Positions 24,244 through 33,492 of a stretch of DNA of 64,000 bases are shown here, one piece after another; the stretch's first letter is position 1, and each line of letters begins with the position of its first letter. The stretch is from Desulfovibrio subterraneus. GTDB taxonomy: Bacteria; Desulfobacterota; Desulfovibrionia; Desulfovibrionales; Desulfovibrionaceae. A program made the position numbers and the translations under genes. The notes under the pieces were generated by a model. It was not told where the DNA came from and searched no databases. It saw only the letters and a program-made list of their open reading frames with translations. Where the stretch lies: assembly GCF_013340285.1 (NCBI RefSeq), contig NZ_BLVO01000012.1, forward strand, positions 248,001-312,000. Direction: 5' to 3'.

Positions 24244-26011
24244 TTACAGCTATTCCCGCGTATTGCATGTCGACCTTGAAACAGGTCGCTCCCGTGTGCT
24301 GCGTTTCGGCAGCAGAGCCGAGCATCTGGGCGGCAGCGGTCTTGCCGCAGCCCTGTATGCAACATATGGCCTGCCGGAGGCTCCGGCGCTGGACCCAAGA
24401 CAGCCTCTGATATTTGCCGTGGGCCCGCTTACAGGCTTCTTCCCGCTCATGAGCAAGGTGGTGTGCGGATTCCGTTCGCCCTATACGGGCGAGTGGGCAG
24501 AGAGCCACGCCGGTGGCAGGCTTGCCCTGTCGCTGCGCTTTGCAGGGTATGATGCGCTTATGGTCACGGGGGCGGCACGCGGCCTTTCTGCACTGGTGGT
24601 CGGCGCGCGCACCGTGGATGTGCATGATGTGAGCTATCTGCGCGGAGCAGACGTTTTCTCCGCCGGTAAGTATCTGCGCCGTTTCGGCAAGAGCAGCTCG
24701 GGCCACCGTTCCTGCATCCGCATAGGACCTTCCGGAGAGCGCGGTGTGCATTACGCTTGCATTAATGTGGATTCCTTCCGCCATTTCGGCAGGCTCGGTG
24801 CCGGGGCTGTGATGGGGGCCAAGAACCTCAAGGGTATTGTTGTGCAGGGCGACGGATCGTTTGTGCTGCCCGAAGGCAATGCCTACGCCAAGCTTATGCG
24901 CGAGGTGTACAAGGACATCACCGCCACGGACAAGATGCGCAAGTATCATGACCTCGGAACTCCGGCCAACCTGCTGGCACTGAACGAGCTCAAGGCCCTG
25001 CCGTGGAACAACCTGCAGAAGACATCGGACGAGCGCATAGACGGCGTTTCCGGCGAGACTTTTGCCGACAAGTTCCTGCTGCGCCAGACGGCCTGTGCGG
25101 GCTGCCCCGTGGGGTGTATCCATATCGGCCTGCTGCGTCAGCAGTTCGCCAAGGACCATGAGTTTCTCTACAAGCAGGTTTCCTACGACTATGAGTCCAT
25201 TTTCGCACAGGGAACCATGCTGGGGCTGACAGACGCCTCAGATGTGCTGGCCCTGCTGGACGAGACAGAAAAGCTGGGACTGGACTGCATGAGTTCCGGT
25301 GTGGCGCTCGCATGGGTTGCCGAGGCTTCGGAAAAGGGTGTGTTGAGCGAGAAGGAAACCATTGTTCCCATACGCTTCGGTGAGGTGCAGGGCTTTCTGG
25401 AAGCGCTGCGTCATCTGGGCATGGCGAGCAACGAGTTTTACCGTGTGCTGGGTACCGGTACGCTCAAAGCGGCCGACATATACGGCGGCGCGGATTATGC
25501 CTGTGTTCTCGGGCAGGAAATGGCGGGCTATGCCACGGGCGAAGTGTTCTTCGTCGCACAGGCATACGGGTTCCGCCATTCGCATCTGGATTCCGGCGGC
25601 TATTCGTGGGACCAGAGCGCCAAGGACAAGGATGCAGGCAAGGCTGTGGACTTCCTCGTGGATGACGAGTACAAGCGCATCCTCATCAACAGCATGGTTT
25701 CCTGTATGTTTGCCCGCGCCTCGTATGGCCCTGATCGCATAGGCGAGTGCCTCGAATCGGTGGGACTTGCAGATGTGGCCGCCAATCTCGGCACGGCCGG
25801 CAAAGCCATGCAGGCCCTGCGCTGGAATCTCAAATGCCGCACCGGTTTTGATGTGCACGCCGTGCGTATACCCAAGCGGTATTCAGAGGTTGTCACATGG
25901 AAGGGCGGCATTGACGAGGCCTACATGAACGATGTGCGCAGGCGTTACGAACAGGCTATTCTGGATATGGCGGCAAAGGCTCCTGCCATTTCCGGAGGAG
26001 AGGAGGGGTAA
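24233..26011 (+). CDS. aor: Aldehyde:ferredoxin oxidoreductase (tungsten/Mo pterin)
   Basis: 592 residues, cytoplasmic AOR family. It oxidises aldehydes to acids with reduction of ferredoxin, or works in reverse. The N-terminal domain has the pterin-binding HLGGSGLAAALY-type start and ESHAGGRLALSLRFAGYDAL. The cluster-binding Cys group reads TACAGCPVGC (about residues 284-293), with the distal Cys in NSMVSCMFARASYG. RLGAGAVMGAKNLKGIVVQG is the family signature. It overlaps the ferredoxin gene by 11 nt and the TPM gene by 1 nt (TAATG), so the three are one operon. Tungsten versus molybdenum cannot be told from sequence. Confidence 0.93.
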   Translation: MRTDYSYSRVLHVDLETGRSRVLRFGSRAEHLGGSGLAAALYATYGLPEAPALDPRQPLIFAVGPLTGFFPLMSKVVCGFRSPYTGEWAESHAGGRLALSLRFAGYDALMVTGAARGLSALVVGARTVDVHDVSYLRGADVFSAGKYLRRFGKSSSGHRSCIRIGPSGERGVHYACINVDSFRHFGRLGAGAVMGAKNLKGIVVQGDGSFVLPEGNAYAKLMREVYKDITATDKMRKYHDLGTPANLLALNELKALPWNNLQKTSDERIDGVSGETFADKFLLRQTACAGCPVGCIHIGLLRQQFAKDHEFLYKQVSYDYESIFAQGTMLGLTDASDVLALLDETEKLGLDCMSSGVALAWVAEASEKGVLSEKETIVPIRFGEVQGFLEALRHLGMASNEFYRVLGTGTLKAADIYGGADYACVLGQEMAGYATGEVFFVAQAYGFRHSHLDSGGYSWDQSAKDKDAGKAVDFLVDDEYKRILINSMVSCMFARASYGPDRIGECLESVGLADVAANLGTAGKAMQALRWNLKCRTGFDVHAVRIPKRYSEVVTWKGGIDEAYMNDVRRRYEQAILDMAAKAPAISGGEEG

Positions 26012-26508
26012 TGCTGTTCCGCTCCAGGGGCCCGCTCATCAAGGCCGAGAGCGGGTCTGAACTCTTTCTCCGCTCGATGCTGCTGATTACCGTGGTTGTG
26101 CTCGTGGGCGTGGCCTTCTGGTATCAGATCGGAGCGAACCTCCGCGATATCAACTCGCGGGGGGCTGTGTGGGATGAAGCCAATGTGCTCACTGCCGACC
26201 AGCGGGCAGCCTTGCGCGAGTATGCCGCCGAATTGAAGGAAGTATATGGCATAAAGCTGCGTCTGCAGATTCGCACCTCGCCGGTCGCGTTGCCGGATAT
26301 GGACAGCAAGACCCTGTTCATAGGCATAAATCCGCAGACACAGCAGGTGCTGGTCGAGTTCCCCACATTGCTGCGCAAGGCTTTGGGAGATGATTACCTG
26401 TACCGTATGCAGAACGAGCATTTCGGCCCCTATTTTCAAAAGGGCCAATGGCAGCAGGGGCTCGCAGACGCGTTGACCCGGTTGTGGTTGGACATGGGGG
26501 GCGGTTAG
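26011..26508 (+). CDS. Membrane-anchored TPM-domain-like protein
   Basis: 165 residues. One membrane segment near the N-terminus (about residues 22-42, MLLITVVVLVGVAFW) is followed by a periplasmic-type domain that looks like a short TPM (YgcG/Psb32-like) fold: DEANVLTADQRAALREYAAELKEVYGIKLRLQIR. The start ATG overlaps the AOR stop (TAATG), with GAGGGG upstream. Why it is coupled to AOR is unclear. Assignment to TPM is by pattern; the domain is shorter than usual. Confidence 0.65.
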   Translation: MLFRSRGPLIKAESGSELFLRSMLLITVVVLVGVAFWYQIGANLRDINSRGAVWDEANVLTADQRAALREYAAELKEVYGIKLRLQIRTSPVALPDMDSKTLFIGINPQTQQVLVEFPTLLRKALGDDYLYRMQNEHFGPYFQKGQWQQGLADALTRLWLDMGGG

Positions 26509-26650
26509 CAGGACCGGCCAGCACGGTTCGCTCGCATGCGGCTTGAAACTACTATTATTTGACCGGAACGGGCAGATTACTGCCTGTCCGGTTGCCAGCT
26601 ACGCACCGCCCGTTTTCAGACAGCCGGGCGGTATCAGGTGAATGACATAT

Positions 26651-27115
26651 ATGAAGCAAGTTCAGATATTCACGGATGGTTCCTGTCTCGGAAACCCCGG
26701 CCCCGGCGGCTGGGGCACCATTCTTCGCTGTAATGGCACGGAAAAGGAGTTGTCCGGCGGTTTTTCGCTGACAACCAATAACCGCATGGAGATTCTTGCC
26801 GTTCTTGAAGGGCTGTCTGCCCTGACTGAGGAGTGCAAGGTCGACCTGTACACAGACTCGCAGTACGTGCGTAATGCAGTTGAGAAGAAGTGGCTGGTGA
26901 ACTGGCAGAAGAACGGCTGGAAGACCGCAGGCAAGCAGCCTGTGAAGAACCGCGACCTGTGGGAACGGCTTGTGCCGATGCTGAAGAAGCATACCGTGCA
27001 GTTCCACTGGGTACGGGGACACAGCGGGCATCCCGAAAATGAGCGCTGTGACGTTCTGGCCCGTACAGAGGCAGGCCGCAAGGGGCAGCCGGCTGATCCG
27101 GGGCACGAGGCGTAA
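26651..27115 (+). CDS. rnhA: Ribonuclease HI
   Basis: 154 residues. It cleaves the RNA strand of RNA:DNA hybrids during replication and repair. All four catalytic acids are seen: Asp in [15 protein letters not shown], Glu in NRMEILAV, Asp in YTDSQYV and Asp in ERCDVLAR; the [13 protein letters not shown] loop with its His is present. The basic handle region ([13 protein letters not shown]) is of the E. coli type. The start is ATG 26651 because AGGTGA is 9 nt upstream and the family starts there; ATG 26642 is three codons earlier. Single gene with its own terminator. Confidence 0.95.
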   Translation: MKQVQIFTDGSCLGNPGPGGWGTILRCNGTEKELSGGFSLTTNNRMEILAVLEGLSALTEECKVDLYTDSQYVRNAVEKKWLVNWQKNGWKTAGKQPVKNRDLWERLVPMLKKHTVQFHWVRGHSGHPENERCDVLARTEAGRKGQPADPGHEA

Positions 27116-27152
27116 ACCTGCGCATACCGTGTAGCACGATGCTGTTTTTCAG

Positions 27153-27185
27153 GGACAGGTTCGGTAGTCCGGACCTGTCCTTTTT
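27153..27185 (+). terminator. rnhA terminator
   Basis: 12-bp hairpin (GGACAGGTTCGG with CCGGACCTGTCC, one wobble) followed by TTTTT. Confidence 0.85.
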
Positions 27186-27206
27186 CATCGATGTATCAGG
27201 TTACGC

Positions 27207-27232
27207 TATAATAAAGAATAATTCTCATTGTC
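27207..27232 (+). promoter_or_regulatory. Promoter -10 and Fur-box-like site before the PilZ gene
   Basis: A perfect TATAAT at 27207-27212 is followed by a 19-nt stretch at 27214-27232 matching 13 of 19 positions of the classic Fur box. The -35 is weak. The site would cover the transcription start. Confidence 0.35.
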
Positions 27233-27298
27233 TAAGTGCCTGCAGACAGGTAAATACAGACGAAATACTACGGCACACTCAGAGGAGAGATAGTCATC

Positions 27299-27958
27299 AT
27301 GCAGCAGGCGGTGGCTTTGCGAACTCGTAACCCCGGCATGAAGCTTGATATACAGCTTGGCACTAAAATGCTCATGAGCCTGTATGGTTCGGAAAGCAAG
27401 CATGGTACCGAACTGATCGGACTGAACCCTTATGAGTATCTCATCCTCAAGATGCCGCTGGTACCGGGTATTCGCAACCGCATGATGCCCGGCGAAGGAC
27501 TGACGATCAGATACATGTTTCAGGGGACCATCATCGGCTTCAAGACACATGTCATCAACCATATCAGCAAGCCTTCCTCTCTGGTTTTCGTGGAGTTTCC
27601 CGATAGTCTGGAGCAGTATGAGCTGCGGTCGGATAAACGCCTCAAATGCATCATTCCCACAGAGGTGCATTCTTCGCACGGGGTGCACAAGGCAGCCATT
27701 GTGGATCTTTCTGCCGGCGGATGCAAAATCTGCTTCGAAGTGAAGAGTTCGGATGCTGTGCGCAAGCTCGATTCGGACGAGATGCTGGTTATCAAGGGCA
27801 ATCTGTTTGCAGGCGAAGATGCAACGCTTTCATGCGTGTGCCGCAATGTCGAAATAGAAAAGTCGACCATGACCGTGGGGGCGGCTTTCACTGATCTTGA
27901 CCCCTGTGTCTCCAGAAGACTCAGAGAGTATATAGAAACCGTTTCGACCTTCCTGTAA
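27299..27958 (+). CDS. YcgR-like PilZ protein (c-di-GMP receptor)
   Basis: 219 residues. The N-terminal YcgR-N-like beta domain (about residues 15-100) is followed by a PilZ domain. The two c-di-GMP motifs are recognisable: RSDKRLKC (RxxxR) and DLSAGGCKI (D/NxSxxG). Such proteins brake flagellar rotation or tune other surface functions when c-di-GMP is high. The ATG at 27299 has GAGGAG upstream. It stands alone. Flagellin-like and chemoreceptor genes elsewhere in the window, and the diguanylate cyclase, agree with a c-di-GMP/motility circuit, though no direct link is shown. Confidence 0.85.
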   Translation: MQQAVALRTRNPGMKLDIQLGTKMLMSLYGSESKHGTELIGLNPYEYLILKMPLVPGIRNRMMPGEGLTIRYMFQGTIIGFKTHVINHISKPSSLVFVEFPDSLEQYELRSDKRLKCIIPTEVHSSHGVHKAAIVDLSAGGCKICFEVKSSDAVRKLDSDEMLVIKGNLFAGEDATLSCVCRNVEIEKSTMTVGAAFTDLDPCVSRRLREYIETVSTFL

Positions 27959-28091
27959 CTGTCGTATACGGAGTACAAGCGGGCCATGCCATGTGCAGTT
28001 TTTGCGCGGCATGGCTTTTTCTTTTGTCGCGTTTTCAGCACATACGGGTTGCAGAGTTTACATGCCCGGTACGGAAGCGTAAGAGGGAATA

Positions 28092-29087
28092 ATGGAGAAT
28101 TTTATGGACCTGTTGCATCAGCTTGGATTCACGGATTGGCCCGTGCTGTGGGCGGGGTTGATCAAGCCCATGCTCAGGCTCGTATTTTTCATCGCAGCGG
28201 GCCTCATGCTGGGGAATATCATCGAGGCGCTTAACTGGACACACGGGGTAGCGCGCATTGCCGCTCCTCTTGTGCGTATGGGGCATTTGCGGGATATCTC
28301 GGGTGCATCCTTTTCCATGGCCTTTTTTTCCACCATTACGGCCAACACCATGCTGGCAGGCAGCTACGAGAAGGGGGAAATCTCCCGTCGGGAACTTGTC
28401 TTTGCCAACCTGTTTAACAGCACACCGGCCTTTTTTCTCCATCTGCCATCCATGTTCTTCATGGCGGTCCCGTTCATTGGGGATGCAGCCTTTACGTATG
28501 TGGGGCTGGTGCTCGCGGCTGCCATTCTCCGCACTTTGGGAACCGTGGCGGCTGGCCGCATCATGCTGCCCCCGTTACCGGAAGGGTGCATAACCTGCCG
28601 TCTTGAAGAAGAACGAAGCAACAGCTGGAAGGATGCGCTGCGCAAGAGCTGGCGACGGTTTCGGCAGCGCCTGCCGCGCATTCTCTACATCACCATGCCG
28701 GTGTATTTGCTGATGTATGTTATGAATAAGACTGGTGGGTTCGATTCTCTGCAGGCAATGATGGAAGGCAGGGTGGGCGTGCTGAACTTTCTCAATCCTG
28801 CCGGAATCAGCGTGGTGCTCATGCATCTTGCCGCAGAGTTCGCCGCCGCACTTGCCGCCGCCGGACAACTATTGCATGCCGGAACGCTGACTGCGCGGGA
28901 TGTTGTGATGACTCTGCTTGTGGGCAACATCCTTTCATCCCCCATGCGGGCATTCAGGCATCAGTTCCCTTCCTATGCGGGCATTTTCAAGCCGCGTCTG
29001 GCCTTGTTTCTTATCGCCTTCAATCAGGTGCTCAGGGCTGCTTCCATCGCGTTGATGGCCGCCCTCTATTACTGGTGGACCGCGTAG
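28092..29087 (+). CDS. Gate-domain (nucleoside-recognition/SpmA-like) membrane protein
   Basis: 331 residues, about eight hydrophobic segments. Two halves each resemble the Gate/nucleoside-recognition domain found in spore maturation proteins and Desulfovibrio transport-like proteins (FFIAAGLMLGNIIEAL and SFSMAFFSTITANTMLAGSY; GISVVLMHLAAEFAAALAAAG and TLLVGNILSSPMRAFRHQFPSY). Substrate unknown. GAGGG lies 4 nt before the ATG. No sporulation is implied; these proteins are common in non-sporulating delta-proteobacteria. Alone, with hairpin terminators downstream. Confidence 0.75.
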   Translation: MENFMDLLHQLGFTDWPVLWAGLIKPMLRLVFFIAAGLMLGNIIEALNWTHGVARIAAPLVRMGHLRDISGASFSMAFFSTITANTMLAGSYEKGEISRRELVFANLFNSTPAFFLHLPSMFFMAVPFIGDAAFTYVGLVLAAAILRTLGTVAAGRIMLPPLPEGCITCRLEEERSNSWKDALRKSWRRFRQRLPRILYITMPVYLLMYVMNKTGGFDSLQAMMEGRVGVLNFLNPAGISVVLMHLAAEFAAALAAAGQLLHAGTLTARDVVMTLLVGNILSSPMRAFRHQFPSYAGIFKPRLALFLIAFNQVLRAASIALMAALYYWWTA

Positions 29088-29241
29088 GCAGCGCCGGTCT
29101 GCAAGCTTGATGACCGAACAGTGCCGCTCCGCTCGTAGAGTTCTGCCGCATGCAGGGGCTGGTGTGGGATTGAAAGTTTGAAGTCTTTGCCCTGGAGGGG
29201 GCGTGACCAGCGGATGCTGGTTGCGATCTTTGCGCTTCATG

Positions 29242-29275
29242 AAACGGCCGCTCTTCAGGGAAGAGCGGCCGTTTT
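29242..29275. terminator. Hairpin terminator between convergent genes
   Basis: 14-bp hairpin AAACGGCCGCTCTT...AAGAGCGGCCGTTT ending in TTTT, usable in both directions between the gate-domain gene and qrcD. Confidence 0.8.
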
Positions 29276-29283
29276 GCATGGCA

Positions 29284-29323
29284 AAAGAAGAACCCCGGGA
29301 CGGGTGGGGGCCGTGCCGGGGTT
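29284..29323 (-). terminator. qrc operon terminator
   Basis: Stem AACCCCGG with CCGGGGTT (plus inner pairs) and CTTCTTTT after it on minus, 40 nt past the qrcD stop. Confidence 0.7.
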
Positions 29324-29362
29324 CAACTACTTTGAGCTTATACCGTATATGTGACTCAGGCG

Positions 29363-30625
29363 TTATGCCTTGGTCGCATTCAGCTTTTTCTCCTGCGGGA
29401 AGACCGGCAGGTAGCGGTAAGAGAGCGAGAGCACGATGGCGCCGTAAGCGACAACCAGTGCACTGGAGCCCCATTCCGCCCAGTTCGGTGCATACGTTTC
29501 CCAGCTGTCAAAGGGCATTACCGGCATAGCCAGTGCCTGAACCGTGAAGACGTAGCGGTTGATGGTTACACCGATGCAGTCGAGCAGGGCGGCGGAGTAG
29601 AACAGTGCAGGGTTGTTGCGCAGGCTGGGAACGAGCAGGATGATGCAGGGCAGCACACCGCAGAGACCCAGTTCAGTCCAGAGCAACCACTGGCCGTATA
29701 TGTTTCCATAGAAGTTCTGTTCGAAAGTAAGACCCGCGTTGGGCAGGATGGTATTGATCCAGCCGTAGGTGTCCATGAACTTGAAGATCAGGTACACGAA
29801 CAGCATGGAACCGGCGATCTTGCCCATGAGGCTCTTGATTTCCCAGCTTACCAGCTTCTTGCCGGTCATCTTTTCCATGATGGTGGCGATCAGTACGGTG
29901 AACACCGGACCGGAACCCACAGCGGAAATGACGAACAGGAAGAAGGTCCAGGGCCATACGAAGAAACCTTCGCGGAAGACATAGGGGCGGGCGAAGAGCA
30001 CGCCGTACATGCCACCGAGAGAGCCCTGGTGGAAGGTGGAAAGGAACGCACCGATACCGGCGAACAGAGGCATCATAACGTGCAGGTTGTGCGCGATGTG
30101 ATGCAGCAGCGGATTGCGGTTAAGCTGCTTCTGTTCAAGGATGAGCGGTACGTATTCGATGATCAGCACGATAAGGTAACACGTGATACAGAAGATAACT
30201 TCTGTGAGCATGGAGTGTACGTTGGCGTGCCAGTAACCGAACCATGCGCGAATCGGCTGACCTACGTCGAGAACCAGAATGAGCATGGCGCCTGAGTAAC
30301 AGATGAACCCTACGATAACCGTCAGGTTGATGATGTTCTTCAGGGGGTCGATGTTCAGGATGTATCTGAGCAGACCGGTGAAGAACGCACCTGCGCCGAG
30401 GGCGATGACGGCGAGGTCGAAGGTAATCCAGAGGCCGAAGCCGAAGTAGTCGTCCAGTCCGGTTACGCCAAGACCGGTGCTGAGCACCTTGTACGCGGCG
30501 TAGAGACCCCAGGCAGCGACCACACCGACAAGTCCCATCCAGATCATGAACTTCAGCAGGGAACAGCGCTGTGCACCTTCCGGGAAGAGATCATGATCAG
30601 CGGGAAGAGAGTAGTTCTTTTCCAT
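29363..30625 (-). CDS. qrcD: QrcD, NrfD-like integral membrane subunit
   Basis: 420 residues, about ten membrane helices, NrfD/PsrC family. In the Qrc complex this is the menaquinone-reducing membrane anchor. Electrons from periplasmic hydrogenases and formate dehydrogenases pass through cytochrome c3 and QrcA/B/C to the quinone pool, feeding sulfate reduction. Features include the ILVLDVGQPIRAWFGYWHANVHSMLTE region, typical of NrfD proteins, and conserved charged residues inside helices. Last gene of the operon, 6 nt after qrcC; AAGGGG lies before the ATG. Confidence 0.94.
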   Translation of the reverse strand: MEKNYSLPADHDLFPEGAQRCSLLKFMIWMGLVGVVAAWGLYAAYKVLSTGLGVTGLDDYFGFGLWITFDLAVIALGAGAFFTGLLRYILNIDPLKNIINLTVIVGFICYSGAMLILVLDVGQPIRAWFGYWHANVHSMLTEVIFCITCYLIVLIIEYVPLILEQKQLNRNPLLHHIAHNLHVMMPLFAGIGAFLSTFHQGSLGGMYGVLFARPYVFREGFFVWPWTFFLFVISAVGSGPVFTVLIATIMEKMTGKKLVSWEIKSLMGKIAGSMLFVYLIFKFMDTYGWINTILPNAGLTFEQNFYGNIYGQWLLWTELGLCGVLPCIILLVPSLRNNPALFYSAALLDCIGVTINRYVFTVQALAMPVMPFDSWETYAPNWAEWGSSALVVAYGAIVLSLSYRYLPVFPQEKKLNATKA

Positions 30626-30631
30626 GGTGTT

Positions 30632-31396
30632 CTACCCCTTGACCTTTTCATTATCCAGGTAGTTATCCAGCTGGCGGCGAACCCACTCGCGACGGCTGAT
30701 GTAGTATACCTGAGTGTCGGCGTGCAGGCGCTCGAGCAGGCGGCTGGCATACTTGGAGCGTGCCAGGTGGTACACCTGATGGTCGGGATTGTTCAGATCG
30801 CCGAATACGATAGCGCCGTTCGGGCAAGCTTCGGTACAGGAAGTAACGTAGTCACCGTCGGCCAGAGCCTCGGGGTCACGTCCTTCCACGATTGCCTTGT
30901 CCTTGGCCTGCATGAAGCGGTGGTGACAGAAAGTGCACTTTTCGACCACACCGCGGGGACGTACGGATACGTCGGGGGTGAGGGCCTTTTCCATGCCTTC
31001 GGGCCACACAGGGTCAAGCCAGTTGAAGTAGCGTGCATGGTAAGGGCACGCTGCCATGCAGTACCGGCAGCCGATGCAGCGGGGGTAGATTTGGCTGACA
31101 ATGCCGCCTTCTTCGTTCTTGTCCGTTGCAATAACGGGGCAGACCGATACGCAGGGCGGGTGGCCGCACTGCTGGCAGGGGCGGGGCAGGTACGCTACAT
31201 CATGCTCAGGGAAAGGCTTCTTGTTGCTGAGCTCATAGACTACCAGCCAGTTCATCACCTTGATCTTGTTGGAGGCATCTTCGATAGGAGACAGGTTGTT
31301 TTCAGCCTGGCATGCAACCATGCAGGCACCGCAACCGGTACACTTATCGATGTCGATTGCCATCCCCCATTTTACTTTGAATTCTTTTACTTGCAT
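30632..31396 (-). CDS. qrcC: QrcC, periplasmic iron-sulfur subunit
   Basis: 254 residues, ferredoxin-like subunit of the four-cluster type. Cys groups read CTGCGACMVAC, CQQCGHPPCVSVCP, CIGCRYCMAACP and CTFCHHRF/CTEACP, enough for four Fe-S clusters. In Qrc it sits between the QrcB/QrcA electron entry side and the membrane subunit QrcD. No signal peptide is seen; export with the Tat-dependent QrcB is the known arrangement for such complexes. It lies 12 nt after qrcB and 6 nt before qrcD. Confidence 0.94.
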   Translation of the reverse strand: MQVKEFKVKWGMAIDIDKCTGCGACMVACQAENNLSPIEDASNKIKVMNWLVVYELSNKKPFPEHDVAYLPRPCQQCGHPPCVSVCPVIATDKNEEGGIVSQIYPRCIGCRYCMAACPYHARYFNWLDPVWPEGMEKALTPDVSVRPRGVVEKCTFCHHRFMQAKDKAIVEGRDPEALADGDYVTSCTEACPNGAIVFGDLNNPDHQVYHLARSKYASRLLERLHADTQVYYISRREWVRRQLDNYLDNEKVKG

Positions 31397-31408
31397 GACG
31401 ATCGTCCC

Positions 31409-33478
31409 TTATGCCTTGCTGATGGTGACGCCGGCCATGTTCCAGACGGAAAGGCCCGTTCCTGCTTCGAAACCGACGGTCAGCAGCTGCATGACGTTCT
31501 CGCCCTTGCCTTTGCTGAACTGGTCGAAGGCGGTGTGACCGAGGCCCATCAGAACGGCAATGGTGTCGTTCATGATGCCTTCGAAGATGTTCACGCGGGC
31601 GGTCAGGTTGCCGCTCTTGTTGCTGATGACGATCTTGTCATGCATCAGCACGCCGAGCTTGCGGGCGGTGGCGCCATTCATCGCTACGTACAGCTCATTG
31701 CCCTGCAGTTCCCAGCGGCGGATAAGCTTGTTGTTGTACGGCGGGATGGCGGTCTTTGCGGTACCGATGCCGAGCTTGAAGACGGGAGCCACTGCAAAGT
31801 CGCCTTCCTTGGCCTTGGGGGCCACGCTCTTTGCAAGAGCGTCTGCACCGAAGGAAAGGGAAGCGCTTACGGTGGCGTCGCTCATGAAGACGTTGCCGTC
31901 CATCAGACTGTCCCAGTCTGCACCCATGGCCTGAGCCTTGGCCTGCAGCACTTCTTCCCATGAGCTTACGCCAAGCGAGCAACCGAGCTTTCCTGCAAGG
32001 GCGATAATGTAGTCGCCGGCGGGCTTCACGTTTGCGGGCATGGGAGCCACGGGGCGGGCAAGGCAGTAAAGTGCCTGGCCGGAACCGTACGGGGTAGCAA
32101 CGTCATCCAGACGCTCAAGGCCCATGGGAACGGGCAGCACGAGGTCGCAGAGCATCGCGGTTTCATCAAGGAAGGTGGTGAAGGTAGCCTTGAAGGGCAC
32201 CTTGGCCAGCACTTCGGACATCTTGGTTGCCTGCGGCAGCGCATAGGCAGGGTTGGCTTCGTAGAAGACCATGGCCGCGGGGGCCTTTTCCTTGCCTGCG
32301 TTGATGCGGGACATGTAGGACACGAAGTCCTTGCCCATCATCTCGGCGCGGGTCATTGCAGAAGATACCACCGGTTCGGCAACGGGCAGCAGCTTGAGGC
32401 CGCCCTTGCGGTTCATGCCACCGAGCAGCATGTTCACGGCAACACCTGCCATGACAGTGGCGGCACCGGTGCCCTGACCGAAGTCGGAACCGGTGATTAC
32501 CAGAGGAGTGCGGGCCTTCATCAGTGCGCCGGCCACACTCTTGAGCTGTTCGGGGTTGGTGCCGGTGATCTCGGCAACCTTGGCGGGGTTGTATGCTTCA
32601 ACAAGGCTGCGGAATGCGTCGAAGTCTGCAGCATCGGCCCTTGCCCCGGCCTTGATGAGCAGATGCGCGATACCGAGAGCGAAAACGCCTTCGGTGCCGG
32701 CCTTGATGGGCACCCACTGGTCAGCGCCTGCTGCGGTGCTGTTCTGCACAGGACCGGCAAACACGTACTGAACTGCGGGTTCTTCGCCATGGGGACGGGC
32801 AGCCTTGTATGCCGCACGGTTGCGGATAACGGTGCCCCAGGTTTCGAGTACGTTTGCGCCAATGGCGAGAACGTAGTCGCTGTTTTCGATGTCGTAACCG
32901 AGCTGACCCTTGCCGCCCATGGCTGCAACGGCCTTGGCTGCGGGCTGCGCTTCGGTGGGCATCAGGTAGAAGTTACCGGAACCCGCCTGGACGGCGATTG
33001 CGGAAAGAACTTCGTTGATGGTGCCGGTTTCGTCACCGGACACACATGCGATGCCGCCCTTTGCTGCACCGAGTTTCTCGGCCAGCATGGCGTCGGCTTC
33101 TTCCCAGCTGATGGCAACATATGCACCGTCTGCAGCCTTCTTCAGCGGACGCATGACGCGCGCGGGGCTGTGGAGCATCTGTGCTTCAGCAACTGCCAGG
33201 GGGGAGATACCGCCCTTGGAAAGCGGATGGTTTTCGTCGGGGAGGATGCGCACAGGGCGGTCGCCCACAAGACGAACCTTCATGCCCACGCAGGAAGGAC
33301 ACAGCTTGCTCACGGTGGAGACATAGGTGCTTGCGCCATCTACGTTGGAGGGAATCCAAGGCCAGTTCTGGGTCCAAATACTTGCGTCGTCGAGCAGTTT
33401 CCACGGAATCGGCGTTACCATAACGCCTGCGCTGACGCCCGCGACGAACTTGAGAAAACCTCTTCTATCAACTGCCAT
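31409..33478 (-). CDS. qrcB: QrcB, molybdopterin-oxidoreductase-like subunit
   Basis: 689 residues, related to the catalytic subunits of molybdopterin enzymes. An N-terminal Tat signal (DRRGFLKFVAG) shows export. The usual N-terminal 4Fe-4S motif is reduced to CPSC, with no further spaced Cys, so that cluster is probably missing. QrcB of D. vulgaris is reported to lack Mo and to act structurally, which fits. The start is ATG 33478 with AGGGG 8 nt upstream; a GTG three codons earlier is less likely. Second gene of the operon, 14 nt after qrcA. Confidence 0.93.
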   Translation of the reverse strand: MAVDRRGFLKFVAGVSAGVMVTPIPWKLLDDASIWTQNWPWIPSNVDGASTYVSTVSKLCPSCVGMKVRLVGDRPVRILPDENHPLSKGGISPLAVAEAQMLHSPARVMRPLKKAADGAYVAISWEEADAMLAEKLGAAKGGIACVSGDETGTINEVLSAIAVQAGSGNFYLMPTEAQPAAKAVAAMGGKGQLGYDIENSDYVLAIGANVLETWGTVIRNRAAYKAARPHGEEPAVQYVFAGPVQNSTAAGADQWVPIKAGTEGVFALGIAHLLIKAGARADAADFDAFRSLVEAYNPAKVAEITGTNPEQLKSVAGALMKARTPLVITGSDFGQGTGAATVMAGVAVNMLLGGMNRKGGLKLLPVAEPVVSSAMTRAEMMGKDFVSYMSRINAGKEKAPAAMVFYEANPAYALPQATKMSEVLAKVPFKATFTTFLDETAMLCDLVLPVPMGLERLDDVATPYGSGQALYCLARPVAPMPANVKPAGDYIIALAGKLGCSLGVSSWEEVLQAKAQAMGADWDSLMDGNVFMSDATVSASLSFGADALAKSVAPKAKEGDFAVAPVFKLGIGTAKTAIPPYNNKLIRRWELQGNELYVAMNGATARKLGVLMHDKIVISNKSGNLTARVNIFEGIMNDTIAVLMGLGHTAFDQFSKGKGENVMQLLTVGFEAGTGLSVWNMAGVTISKA

Positions 33479-33492
33479 TGAAACCACCCCTT

